Assembly: GCA_019721075.1 (NCBI GenBank) | Contig: JAHEAD010000006.1 | Coordinates: forward strand, 1-64,000 | Origin: Candidatus Sysuiplasma jiujiangense | Lineage (GTDB): Archaea > Thermoplasmatota > Thermoplasmata > Sysuiplasmatales > Sysuiplasmataceae | Direction: 5' to 3' | Length of the DNA stretch: 64,000 bases | Part shown: piece by piece, positions 52,806 through 61,113 of the stretch | How positions within the stretch are numbered: position 1 is the stretch's first letter | How the letters are laid out: each line of letters begins with the position of its first letter | Position numbers and translations under genes: made by a program | Notes under the pieces: generated by a model | The model's database searches: none | The model's input: the letters and a program-made list of their open reading frames with translations, nothing else | What the model was told of the DNA's origin: nothing

Positions 52806-54058
52806 TGCTCACCAGCTCCAGTTGAAACTTCCAGGACATCGAGCGAAACAATCCGGCACTCCAGACCGAGGGCACCCGATATGTTCGGCACAGTCCTGCC
52901 TTCATCCCCTGTGACAAACTCCTTTATATATGTGCCGGATTGGGCCGTGACCTGGACAGTAGCTTCATCGCCGTCGAATTCAAGCAGTCTGCAGTCGATA
53001 AGCCTTCTTTCCCTGACAACATCGGCCCTTCTGTGCACAACCCTCAGCGGTGTCCTCTGTGCGATCATCTTTCCGCTGAATTCCGAGATGAGGTCAACAA
53101 GTTTCTCTTTATTAATTTTGCCGAGAATCCGGAAACGGACAACATAACTCTTGGACGGTGTTGCCGCCTTAAGTCCAACAACCTCTGTCTTGGATGAATA
53201 CCTGAGCGCACTGACCTCCACGCGCGGTTTCGATTCGGCATTGATTGTCGCCTCCAGTGCTTCAAGGTCAAGGTATCGTCTTCTGGGTCTTGAAATTTCG
53301 AGTATGAAAGGGCGGCCTTCGCCGAGCATCACTGCATCTATGTCCTCTCTTCCCATGCCGTGGAAATAGTGAGAGGATCCGCCGGTCTCCCTAATCACCG
53401 GTGCAGCGATGATCTCCTCAACGCTCGTTTCATACATCTTCCCCAGTCCGCCGCAGTGGCTGCAGCCCTTGCCATGGCATTTTCTGCATGGCCATTTGGT
53501 CTGCGGTATTCCCCTGACGTACTTCCTGTATCGCCCGTAGATGAAGATGGAAGAAGGCTCAAGGAGGTAAGTCATGAATGGCAAATCCACTATTATCAGC
53601 ATATCCGGTGAACTGATTTTGCCCTCCCTGCCGGTAATCGATGCAATCCTGAGGCCGAGCTCCCTGTTGATCTCCACTTTTATTGAATGACCGATTTCAA
53701 CATCCATGAGCGCCGCAACTTCCTCCTCCCTTGCCAACATTCCAAATTCAAGTCTGCTGCCTGCCCAGAATGTACTGTATTCCCAGTTCTTCAGTTCCTC
53801 CACAGGGAGCAGTGCGGCGGCGTCAAGCGAATTGAAAACGCCCCTGCATATGTAACATCCGCCACTGTCCCGCCCGATGATATTGAGCCTGTTGAATGCC
53901 TGCCCCGGGAGGGCGGAGCCGCCTGTGAGACGGTCAAAACACCTTTCGCATATTGATAAGATCGCAGGGCTTGCCGCAGCCGCATACGAATCCGCCGCTA
54001 TCCCCGCCGTCTTCGCTGCCTGAGGTGCCGATGCCGGACGCCCTCCGTCAGGCATCAT
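52799..54058 (-). CDS. pus10: tRNA pseudouridine synthase Pus10
   Basis: Pus10 makes pseudouridine at tRNA positions 54 and 55. The 419-residue protein has an N-terminal zinc-binding/accessory domain (CERC...CYIC), a second Cys cluster (CRKCHGKGCSHCGGLG), the catalytic GREDIDAVMLGEGRPFILE with the conserved Asp, and the C-terminal GTYIKEFVTGDEGRTVPNIS. The first 35 residues are Ala-rich and may be non-homologous. It overlaps the KH gene by 4 nt (ATGATG) and L21e by 7 nt. Confidence 0.93.
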   Translation of the reverse strand: MMPDGGRPASAPQAAKTAGIAADSYAAAASPAILSICERCFDRLTGGSALPGQAFNRLNIIGRDSGGCYICRGVFNSLDAAALLPVEELKNWEYSTFWAGSRLEFGMLAREEEVAALMDVEIGHSIKVEINRELGLRIASITGREGKISSPDMLIIVDLPFMTYLLEPSSIFIYGRYRKYVRGIPQTKWPCRKCHGKGCSHCGGLGKMYETSVEEIIAAPVIRETGGSSHYFHGMGREDIDAVMLGEGRPFILEISRPRRRYLDLEALEATINAESKPRVEVSALRYSSKTEVVGLKAATPSKSYVVRFRILGKINKEKLVDLISEFSGKMIAQRTPLRVVHRRADVVRERRLIDCRLLEFDGDEATVQVTAQSGTYIKEFVTGDEGRTVPNISGALGLECRIVSLDVLEVSTGAGEQW

Positions 54059-54627
54059 ACATCACTGTCCCGCCATTCCGGCTGGCCGTAATAGGCGAGT
54101 TCGCGGAGTTTCAGCTCCCTCTGCCTGCGTTCAAGAAAGTGGAAGACGGCAGAATGCTCGCTCCCCCTGAGAAGCATGTCGATTCCGCTCCTTGCAAGTT
54201 CGAGCTCGACGGGATCGCCTATTATAGCAACTGTGTCTCCCTGTATGGATATCAGCGTTTCAGTCAAATTCTCTATAGTTTCCCTCGACCTGCCCTGCCT
54301 TCCTATCAGCCTGCCGCGCATCCTCTGCACACGATTTTTCCTTCCCCCGACATAATCGGTGATGTTTATCACCTCAAGAAAAATGTCTTCCCGCAGCAGT
54401 CTGGCAGCCCTGTCCGGTGCAAAGCCTCTTGCAATGGCATTCACATAAGACGCCACTTTCAGCTCCATGACAGGGTCAGGTGACACCCTACCGTCCACCT
54501 CCACGTATCCCTCGGAAGAGTCGACTGAAATCGAGACGCCGGTCTCCTCCTCGACCTTCTTCTTAAGCGTTCCGTCCTTTCCCAGGATAACGCCTATCCT
54601 CTCCCTGGGTATTCTAAGATACTGCAA
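54055..54627 (-). CDS. KH-domain ribosome-biogenesis protein (Dim2/Pno1-like)
   Basis: The 190-residue protein contains two KH domains: residues about 1-70 with IPRERIGVILGKDGTLKKKV, and about 95-165 with RGRLIGRQGRSRETIENLTE. It is the archaeal homologue of Dim2p/Pno1, which in eukaryotes guides 3' maturation of 18S rRNA and works with Dim1. Here it sits in one operon with the Rio1 kinase and KsgA. It overlaps rio1 by 14 nt and pus10 by 4 nt. Confidence 0.93.
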   Translation of the reverse strand: MQYLRIPRERIGVILGKDGTLKKKVEEETGVSISVDSSEGYVEVDGRVSPDPVMELKVASYVNAIARGFAPDRAARLLREDIFLEVINITDYVGGRKNRVQRMRGRLIGRQGRSRETIENLTETLISIQGDTVAIIGDPVELELARSGIDMLLRGSEHSAVFHFLERRQRELKLRELAYYGQPEWRDSDV

Positions 54628-55405
54628 GCTTTTTCTCTCCCGTAAGTTTTTTCAGCACAGCAGAAGGTTCGTCCACAGTTGCACCCCTGGATCTGAAGAA
54701 TCGGCTGACGTTTCTCAGGTCGCGCAGCAGATACTCCTGAGCGCCGGGATGCCTGGACGAAACTGCCTGACCGCAGTCTATGACATAAGCCTTCTTTTCA
54801 TGGACCATGACGTTGTATTCGCTGAGATCGGCATGGACAATATTTGCCTTTCTGTATGCTACGTCTATAAATTGCATGACCTGCCGGTAGTACTCCTCCG
54901 CCTGCTTTTCGGTGAGTGCGCAATTCCTGATCAGCGGTGCAGGCCCGCGCTCCGTACCGAGGTAGGACATTACGATCACGTTTCCGCGGCAGGCAATGGG
55001 ATAAGGTACAGAGGCGCCCGCCTCCCTGAGCCTGGCAAGATTCAGGAATTCCCTCTTGGCCCACGCATAGATTGTCTTCGAGAAGCTGCCTTTCAGGCCG
55101 CTGAAATGAATATCGCCTTCGGTGTATCTTGCGAGCGATTTGAAGGTTGCATTGGATATTCTGTATATTTTCATCGCTACGGCCTCCCCTTCCGAAGAGC
55201 TGCACTTGAAGACGCCTCCCTCCTTTCCGGTCGCGACCGGAAAATCGACTGTTTCCACAACCCCTGAATTCATGAGCGCGTAGACATTCATAAGAGTCCT
55301 GTTGTCAAAAAACTGATCGTATACTTTTCGATCTTCCGCTCCCTTTATCCTCTTCTCGAAGGGCTCAAGGAGCCTCTCCAGATGCCCTTCCCTCACTCCT
55401 GCCAT
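54614..55405 (-). CDS. rio1: RIO-type serine/threonine protein kinase Rio1
   Basis: Rio kinases act in late small-subunit maturation. The 263-residue protein has the nucleotide loop ATGKEGGVF (STGKEA-like), the catalytic HADLSEYNVM and the metal-binding IDCGQAVS, all characteristic of RIO1 rather than RIO2, with no winged-helix N-terminus. Start ATG 55405 is preceded by a purine-rich AAAAAGGA. It leads the operon rio1-KH-pus10-L21e-rpoF. Confidence 0.95.
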   Translation of the reverse strand: MAGVREGHLERLLEPFEKRIKGAEDRKVYDQFFDNRTLMNVYALMNSGVVETVDFPVATGKEGGVFKCSSSEGEAVAMKIYRISNATFKSLARYTEGDIHFSGLKGSFSKTIYAWAKREFLNLARLREAGASVPYPIACRGNVIVMSYLGTERGPAPLIRNCALTEKQAEEYYRQVMQFIDVAYRKANIVHADLSEYNVMVHEKKAYVIDCGQAVSSRHPGAQEYLLRDLRNVSRFFRSRGATVDEPSAVLKKLTGEKKLAVS

Positions 55406-55500
55406 TCCTTTTTATGCTCCTGAAACGCCAATGAACCAGCTGTCATAATACATCTCCGGTAGGAACATTTCGGTCAGCAAGATAAACTGCTGAAGCGATC

Positions 55501-55566
55501 GGCTGCTTATGGGCAGGATACCGGCGCCGGGCGGATTCCCCCGTGCACTGGCACTGTTCCGGCACC
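55501..55566 (-). other. GC-rich foldable segment between eIF1A and rio1
   Basis: On the minus strand GGUGCCGG (55559-55566) pairs with CCGGCGCC (55523-55530), eight pairs with one G-U, enclosing 28 nt. Within lies a GUGC-CAGU-GCAC hairpin (55543-55554), and 3' of it a CUGC...GCAG hairpin. The gap (55406-55585, 180 nt) has no coding gene and is far richer in GC than typical intergenic DNA here. It could be a structured leader of the rio1 operon, a small RNA or a terminator of infA. No known family is recognised. Confidence 0.4.
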
Positions 55567-55585
55567 CTAAGGGCGCTGCTGAAAT

Positions 55586-55966
55586 TCATGTGAATATGTT
55601 TATGCCTGAAGGAATCATCTTTCTTCTGCTGAGGTATGACGACTGGGTTTTCGTGTACCTGTAAAGTATGTCCGCCTTGTCTTCCTGGAAATCCCAAGGT
55701 TTGACTATTACGAGATCGCCCTCACGTATCCACATCTTCTTTTTGATTTTGCCGGGAATCCTACCCATCCTTGCCTTGCCGTCGGCGCACTGCACCCTGA
55801 TTCTGGAACCGCCAAGCAGCTGATCCGCGACCGCCAGCATCTCTCCATTCTTCTTTCTTGGTAGAGGAACGCGCATATAATTGTCTGTGCCTTCCTCCCC
55901 TTCGACTATGGCTTCACTCCTGCTTTCGAATCTCTGCTGCCTTTCCCTGTTGCTTTTTATACTCAA
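55586..55966 (-). CDS. infA: Translation initiation factor eIF1A
   Basis: The 126-residue protein has the S1/OB fold of archaeal aIF1A (ADQLLGGSRIRVQCADGK, IPGKIKKKMWIREGDLVIV, DFQEDKADILYRYTK). It promotes start-codon scanning and subunit events in initiation. The N-terminus (about 30 residues, SNRERQQRFESRSEAI) is longer than the typical 10-20 residues. It lies upstream of the rio1 operon, separated by a 180-nt foldable gap. Confidence 0.96.
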   Translation of the reverse strand: MSIKSNRERQQRFESRSEAIVEGEEGTDNYMRVPLPRKKNGEMLAVADQLLGGSRIRVQCADGKARMGRIPGKIKKKMWIREGDLVIVKPWDFQEDKADILYRYTKTQSSYLSRRKMIPSGINIFT

Positions 55967-56325
55967 GTAAATTCTCCATGTTTTGACATTAGTAAATTGG
56001 ACTGAATTAAATATATTGCTGTCTTAAAACACGCCGGTAAGCGCAGGAAAAGTCATAAAGGGAAATGATCGTCTGCGAATAACAGTTAGCATATCTTTCT
56101 GCTTCCACATAAGTTATCATGCTAAGATTTGCCTTTCCATTGTGCCTTTGGGCAGACGCAGGCGGTCAATTGCAGCGAGCGGAGGCAGGTTGCATTGCGT
56201 TTTATTGAGTTCCGTTTCTTTATTCGGAGGTATTTCATGCGTCACCGGCGTTATGACGGCCTAACGCGCATTTACGTGGTCAGGAAGGTGTAATGGTTAT
56301 TATATAGAAAGCGGAATCAGCCAGC
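55967..56325. promoter_or_regulatory. Divergent intergenic region of infA and the secreted-protein gene
   Basis: About 359 nt. The strong TATA box TTATTATATA (56297-56306) is about 24 nt before ATG 56326, so the secreted protein is likely leaderless. An AT-rich AATTAAATATATTG (56004-56017) is a candidate for infA on the minus strand. A very short ORF with a perfect Shine-Dalgarno lies at 56237-56293. No RNA gene is recognised. Confidence 0.5.
56237..56293 (+). other. 18-codon micro-ORF with strong Shine-Dalgarno
   Basis: ATG 56237 follows GGAGGT with 6 nt spacing and encodes 18 codons, Arg-rich (MRHRRYDGLTRIYVVRKV), ending TAA 56291-56293 just before the TATA box of the next gene. It is too short to judge; the ribosome site is the only reason to note it. 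Confidence 0.25.
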
Positions 56326-57717
56326 ATGGAGAAAATTCGGGGGATTCTCAGTGCCGCAGTTGTGGTTTTTGTGATTTTATCGGTAGCTCCACTCTATGTT
56401 AGTGCCACCCAGGCAGCAGGGCAGCGATTGGAAGAAATGAACGCACCGGCATCATCGACAACGGGTGCCTTCGCGCTTACCTCATATTTCACATCCGGCG
56501 GAAATTATGCCAGTTACGGATGGCAGCTCTACAGCGGAAACGGGAAAAGGGACTCAATATCGGCGGGTACAGCCTATTTTGGCGAACCGTCACTATCTGT
56601 TTCCGATTCTGAACTCATAAACACAAACGGCGTCATTACGGGGGATCAGTTCATTTCGTTCCAGGTTGCTGTCAATGCCGGGAAAGGCACGGCAATGTTC
56701 GCTATTGTGAACGGCAACAGCCAGCCCATTGCCACAGTGGGCGTCATGGGCAGCAGTGTCTACGGCGGCACGAACACCCAGGATCTGAAACTGCTGGGAA
56801 CCGCTCCGTCGCAGTCCGTGTATCCCGGCGGGTGGCTGTACATAACAGCGAACGTAATGAACAGCAGCACACAGAAGACCTTCAGCTGGACAATGCAGCT
56901 CTTTGTTGACGGCTCAAATACGGTATTTGCGAATCTCTCTGTGCCGAACGCCTACCAGTATGCCGGAATCGCTCTCATCAATCAGAAACATACTGCCGTT
57001 TATTTTACCGACATTGTTTTCACAACTTATGAGATACCGATATATCTGCCAGGGTACAATCCCATGGAAGGGTACGGACAGGGTTCCGGATTGCTCGTAA
57101 GTCTTCTGCCAGCATTTACCATCCTCCATGCGAATATGACACTGAACAGCTGGAATGTTCCAGAAAATAATATATTGAGTTTCCAGATAAATGCGATGAA
57201 TTACTACGGTACAACAACATCATCCTGTGTCGGCTTCTTCCAGCTGGGAGTTGATATCAACCAGAACATGCACATCGCCCCGTGGTACGTTGAAGGCACA
57301 AACTGTATAGCACACTACTTCCTTTCCTCCAACAACCCGGCACCCCAGTACGGTTTCGAGGCACAGCCGAACTCCACCCTCTCGCTCAGTATAATCATCA
57401 ACCAGAACAGCACGCTCTCATTCCAGATAATCTATTTCGGATCGGGCGTTACTAAATATTTCAATGCAACAATTGCCTACAGCGGGACAGACTTCTATTC
57501 CACATACACACAGCTGGAATTCCAGCCTTCATCTAACTACCCAATCAATGACTACTACTTCAACGGAAGTCTCTACAACATAGCATACGGTAGCAGCATG
57601 TCGTCGATGCAGACACTGAACGGTGGCTATATGCTGCCATTCATACTCAACGCGCCGCCTACCTGGAGTTTCGCTTACTACCAGAGCAGCATATCGGGAT
57701 ACCAGCAGATAGGATGA
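56326..57717 (+). CDS. Secreted beta-rich protein, unknown function
   Basis: The 463-residue protein has a signal peptide (hydrophobic IRGILSAAVVVFVILSVAPLYV, then AT) and a mature part rich in Ser, Asn, Thr, Gly and aromatics with many N-x-S/T sequons, suited to archaeal N-glycosylation. Two halves with alternating strands (for example QFISFQVAVNAGKGTAMFAIV) resemble laminin-G/concanavalin-like sandwiches. The two cysteines near 305-330 could form a disulfide. There is no C-terminal membrane anchor, so it is exported or held in the cell envelope. No enzyme motif is recognised. Confidence 0.75.
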   Translation: MEKIRGILSAAVVVFVILSVAPLYVSATQAAGQRLEEMNAPASSTTGAFALTSYFTSGGNYASYGWQLYSGNGKRDSISAGTAYFGEPSLSVSDSELINTNGVITGDQFISFQVAVNAGKGTAMFAIVNGNSQPIATVGVMGSSVYGGTNTQDLKLLGTAPSQSVYPGGWLYITANVMNSSTQKTFSWTMQLFVDGSNTVFANLSVPNAYQYAGIALINQKHTAVYFTDIVFTTYEIPIYLPGYNPMEGYGQGSGLLVSLLPAFTILHANMTLNSWNVPENNILSFQINAMNYYGTTTSSCVGFFQLGVDINQNMHIAPWYVEGTNCIAHYFLSSNNPAPQYGFEAQPNSTLSLSIIINQNSTLSFQIIYFGSGVTKYFNATIAYSGTDFYSTYTQLEFQPSSNYPINDYYFNGSLYNIAYGSSMSSMQTLNGGYMLPFILNAPPTWSFAYYQSSISGYQQIG

Positions 57718-57866
57718 ATGCGCACAATCTCCTCGGGTTACCAAAAGCAAATCTCTTCAAACCCTATTTTATCAAATGATTTTTTACCTGTCAGCCATGG
57801 ACAATCGCTCTGAATCGGGCGGCTGATCGACCGACAAATCAATATGCCGCAGCGGCATCCCCAATT

Positions 57867-59225
57867 ATGTCTGTAAGACGGGTAATAATAATTGGCGGGG
57901 ATGCAGCCGGAATGAGCGCTGCATCCAGGGTAAGGAAACGGCTGCCGGATGCGGAGGTTGTTGTTTATGAGGCCGGAGGGTATGTCTCATATTCCGCGTG
58001 CGGCATGCCATTCCATGTGGCAGGCGTTGTCAGTGAATTCGCCAGCCTGCTGCACTATCCGGTGGAAAAATTTGAAAAGGAGCGGAGGATCCAAATCAGG
58101 CTGCACAGCAGGGTCACGGAAATAGACACGGAAAAGAAGGTGATCAGGTTTCTCAGCAACGGTGTCCCGGAGCAGGACCATTTTGACAGACTTATTATTG
58201 CTACGGGCGCCAGCCCGAAGGTACCGCCTGATCTTGCGGGACTGAATGCTGTAAGGACTCTCCGCACGTTAAACGACCTTGATGCATTCGAAGAACTCGC
58301 AAACCGTGCTTCGCACATCACGATTGTCGGCGCAGGCTATATCGGCCTTGAACTCTCCGAATCCTTCAGGATGCTTGGTAAAGATGTAAGGATTCTTCAG
58401 AGGTCTGACAGAATACTGAGGGGATACGATGCCGAACTGTCAAAGCAGATCGTCGACGAGGTTGTCGGCAACGGGATTCGCATCGATTTCAAAACCGAAA
58501 TTGAAAAGGTCGAGGAACGCGGAACTGCCGTCCGTATCCGGACGAAGGACGGGAGCGAATTTGACACAGACATGATTGTTGCTGCGACCGGTGTTACGCC
58601 CAACAGTGCGCTGGCTTCCTCGGCGGGCATTGCGCTCGGCGCTTCCGGCGCAATCAGGGTCAATGAATATATGGAAACCAGTGCTCCGGGAATTTTTGCC
58701 GCAGGGGACGTTGCAACAACTTTCAATATGATTACAGGTGAAAGCATTTACATGCCTCTGGCTACGGGCTCCAACAAGTCGGGCAGGGTTGCCGGGGAGA
58801 ATGCGGCGGGGGGAAGGGTAAGGTGGTCAGGTGTTGCAGGTACTGAAGTGGTAAAGGTCTTTTCGCTTGAAGTGGGGCGCACAGGAATTGATGAGAATGA
58901 GGCGGTGTCGCACGGATTCGAACCTGTTTCATCGACGATAACATCCACAACACGATCTGCATATTATCCGGGCGCAGGCCCGCTGACAATACGGCTGATG
59001 GCGGACAGGAAGTCGCACAGATTTCTGGGTGGCAACATCATCGGGAAGGAGGGGGTAGCAAAGAGGCTGGACGTCCTTGCAACCGCAATAGCAGCAGGCA
59101 TGACGGTGGATCAGCTGGTGACTGTGGATTATTCGTATTCACCTCCCTTTGCGCCCGCCTGGGAACCCATCGGAGTGGCAGCCGATGTTCTGTCGGGCAA
59201 GCTGCACGATCAAGCGGCTGGCTGA
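57867..59225 (+). CDS. CoA-disulfide reductase / NAD(P)H oxidase-like flavoprotein
   Basis: This 452-residue pyridine-nucleotide disulfide oxidoreductase has FAD-binding VIIIGGDAAGMSAASRVRK, a single redox cysteine (C45 in YSACGMPF), NAD(P)-binding ITIVGAGYIGLELSESF and FAD motif PGIFAAGDVATTF. The single Cys is typical of the CoADR/NADH oxidase/persulfide reductase branch, not of glutathione reductases. It would reduce CoA disulfide or polysulfide, or oxygen. No rhodanese domain is fused. Confidence 0.9.
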   Translation: MSVRRVIIIGGDAAGMSAASRVRKRLPDAEVVVYEAGGYVSYSACGMPFHVAGVVSEFASLLHYPVEKFEKERRIQIRLHSRVTEIDTEKKVIRFLSNGVPEQDHFDRLIIATGASPKVPPDLAGLNAVRTLRTLNDLDAFEELANRASHITIVGAGYIGLELSESFRMLGKDVRILQRSDRILRGYDAELSKQIVDEVVGNGIRIDFKTEIEKVEERGTAVRIRTKDGSEFDTDMIVAATGVTPNSALASSAGIALGASGAIRVNEYMETSAPGIFAAGDVATTFNMITGESIYMPLATGSNKSGRVAGENAAGGRVRWSGVAGTEVVKVFSLEVGRTGIDENEAVSHGFEPVSSTITSTTRSAYYPGAGPLTIRLMADRKSHRFLGGNIIGKEGVAKRLDVLATAIAAGMTVDQLVTVDYSYSPPFAPAWEPIGVAADVLSGKLHDQAAG

Positions 59226-59350
59226 GGCTGTTTATGCCGTTCAAGTGTCCTGCAGTCGTTAAGTTAATTTAGGGGCAAACCATAGAAAAACACCGCAACA
59301 AAGGCCGGATACCCTTAACAAACAGGTGATGACATCCTTAACCCTGGCCG

Positions 59351-59848
59351 GTGAAACGAGAAAGAAAGGCGTTGGAAATAACTTCATTGTTGAATATCCT
59401 AGGAGGAAAGACGGTACGCATCATAAGTTCCCGGCATCTGCTCAGGCTGGTTAAATTTTCGATATCAGGCACAACCGGCTTTCTTGCTTTCGAATTCATA
59501 CTTGTCGCGGGCCTGGCTGTTTATGGCGTCACTCACATTCTGGCCGTTGACGCTGCCGCATGGATTGTCGGAACATCCGTCGCTTTTTTTGCGGATGAAT
59601 ACTGGACATTCCACAACAGGAGCCGGATACAATCCGGAAACCTGTCGGCACTTTTATACAGACTTGGTCTTTTCCAGCTTGCCAGTTCACTTACAAATGC
59701 GATCGTGATATTCTGCCAGCTTCTGCTTCTGTTTTCATTCGGACTACCTGCTTTTGCAGGAACGGCTTTGGGAGGAGCACTGACGTTTCCGCTCAGCTAC
59801 AGACTGAGCGAATCGGTTGTATGGAAGGCGATCCTGCAGGGCCAGTAA
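59351..59848 (+). CDS. GtrA-like membrane protein
   Basis: The 165-residue protein has four hydrophobic segments (about residues 34-55, 65-85, 110-130 and 135-155) and the RLVKFSISGTTGFLAFEFIL opening, followed by the DEYWTFHNRS motif between helices, typical of GtrA/DPMS-like proteins. These proteins are linked to export of lipid-linked sugars or flippase activity. The nearby secreted protein might be a glycosylation client, but this is only proximity. The GTG start at 59351 is weakly supported. Confidence 0.85.
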   Translation: MKRERKALEITSLLNILGGKTVRIISSRHLLRLVKFSISGTTGFLAFEFILVAGLAVYGVTHILAVDAAAWIVGTSVAFFADEYWTFHNRSRIQSGNLSALLYRLGLFQLASSLTNAIVIFCQLLLLFSFGLPAFAGTALGGALTFPLSYRLSESVVWKAILQGQ

Positions 59849-59991
59849 ACAGACCTCGAACTGGACTGACTTCCACATGAAACGCAGCTTGTCATCATCA
59901 CAGTAATGATCCGTTGCCCGACATAATAAAGATGCAAGCGCTGAGAGCTTCAGATCAGCAGGCGATGCATGAAAATCGGATTTATCCGGAT

Positions 59992-60975
59992 TCATCCTCT
60001 TTCTGCAGAATAGATGTGGCGTCTCATATCCCTGTGATCAGGCGTTTTTCTGACGAAGCCATTGCCAATCAGATAGGCAATGGCCTTCTGGACTGTTCTT
60101 CGCTGAAGACCCGTTATAGACATCATTCTGGTCTGATCCATTGAGCCGTGTGTTTGCAGAACGTGATAGATGAAGAGTGCAGCCGGACTGGCGCCCTGCA
60201 CAGGATTTTCCACGAGGGCGCCAAGCGTGTCTCCCCTAAGACCCAGTCTCTGTGTGGCAAGAGCCCCAATGCTTTCCGCTGAGACATTGCCGAGATTTAC
60301 CTTCGGACCAAGCTTCAGGATGAGTTCAGTCTGCTGTCTTTCCTGTGGGGCTTCAAACATAAGTTTGTCTTCAGGACATGAATCTCTGATCCTCTCCACC
60401 CAGTCCCATTTTATCTCACCGCTGTCATCATAGATTTCCACGCTCCTTCCGGTTTCTCTTCCCTCTATGATGACGAGATCACCGCCCAAATCCATCATTT
60501 GTGAAATGCGGTCAATAGTCTCCTCCAGGCTGAGCTGACTTTTCGGATTTTTTCTTCCAACTTCGGTATGCAGCCTCAACCCCGATGATCTGACAAATTC
60601 CGCGATCTCCCTCTTTATGTGGCGCGGTATCTCCACAACCCCTTCGCTGAGCTCAATCGTGTCAAAGCCAACGCGTGCGATGCCGTCAAGGGCCTTCATG
60701 TATTTGCCCTTCGACACCGCTATTTCGAGCATCGTGCCGCCGCTGGAAACAGTTACTCCCGCCTTTTTGAAAGACTCTATTCTGGAGCGGAGCGTTTCTT
60801 CATCAAGGATATAAGAGAGTCCCCATCCGATTTTCACACAATCGACAAAGCCGTGAAGCATGCGGACAGAGTCTACAGTTCCCTGAAGATATCTGTCAAG
60901 CACCATTGTTTTTCCTGCTGACCTAGCACCATCCAAGCATGGGATTTCGGTGATTTCAGCCAAAAAATACGACAA
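59992..60975 (-). CDS. Phosphosulfolactate-synthase-like (ComA) protein fused to a winged helix
   Basis: Residues about 1-255 form a ComA-like TIM barrel (MVLDRYLQGTVDSVRMLHGF, VDCVKIGWG, HTEVGRKNP, IIEGRETGRS and PKVNLGNVSAESI). ComA adds sulfite to phosphoenolpyruvate, giving phosphosulfolactate, the first step of coenzyme M synthesis; homologues occur in non-methanogens. Residues about 258-327 form an added winged-helix-like domain (SITGLQRRTVQKAIAYLIGNGFVRK, then a short wing). TTG 60975 is set by TATA spacing. It is divergent from the APS-reductase-type cysH, which may be its target. Confidence 0.85.
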   Translation of the reverse strand: MSYFLAEITEIPCLDGARSAGKTMVLDRYLQGTVDSVRMLHGFVDCVKIGWGLSYILDEETLRSRIESFKKAGVTVSSGGTMLEIAVSKGKYMKALDGIARVGFDTIELSEGVVEIPRHIKREIAEFVRSSGLRLHTEVGRKNPKSQLSLEETIDRISQMMDLGGDLVIIEGRETGRSVEIYDDSGEIKWDWVERIRDSCPEDKLMFEAPQERQQTELILKLGPKVNLGNVSAESIGALATQRLGLRGDTLGALVENPVQGASPAALFIYHVLQTHGSMDQTRMMSITGLQRRTVQKAIAYLIGNGFVRKTPDHRDMRRHIYSAERG

Positions 60976-61113
60976 TAATTCACCAGTTTATGCTATAATA
61001 TATGAATTTAAGAACCTTTGTATTCGAATAAATGAACATAATTATTCATATTACAAGCTATTTTTACGCATTCTGTATCTGTTATATATGGCCGTTTTTG
61101 TTCCAAATTGGAC
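60976..61113. promoter_or_regulatory. Divergent promoters of comA-like and cysH with palindromes
   Basis: On the minus strand ATATATTATAG (60993-61003) lies about 24 nt from TTG 60975. On the plus strand TTATATATG (61082-61090) lies about 28 nt from ATG 61114. Both suggest leaderless transcripts. Between them are a perfect 10-bp palindrome TATTCGAATA (61021-61030) and a dyad ATGAA-N8-TTCAT (61032-61049), good candidates for a shared operator. Confidence 0.55.

Noticed and set aside
55501-55566. Cobalamin riboswitch
   Set aside because: Only a short GGGAAUCC resemblance; the B12 box and core order are missing, and downstream genes are not B12-related.
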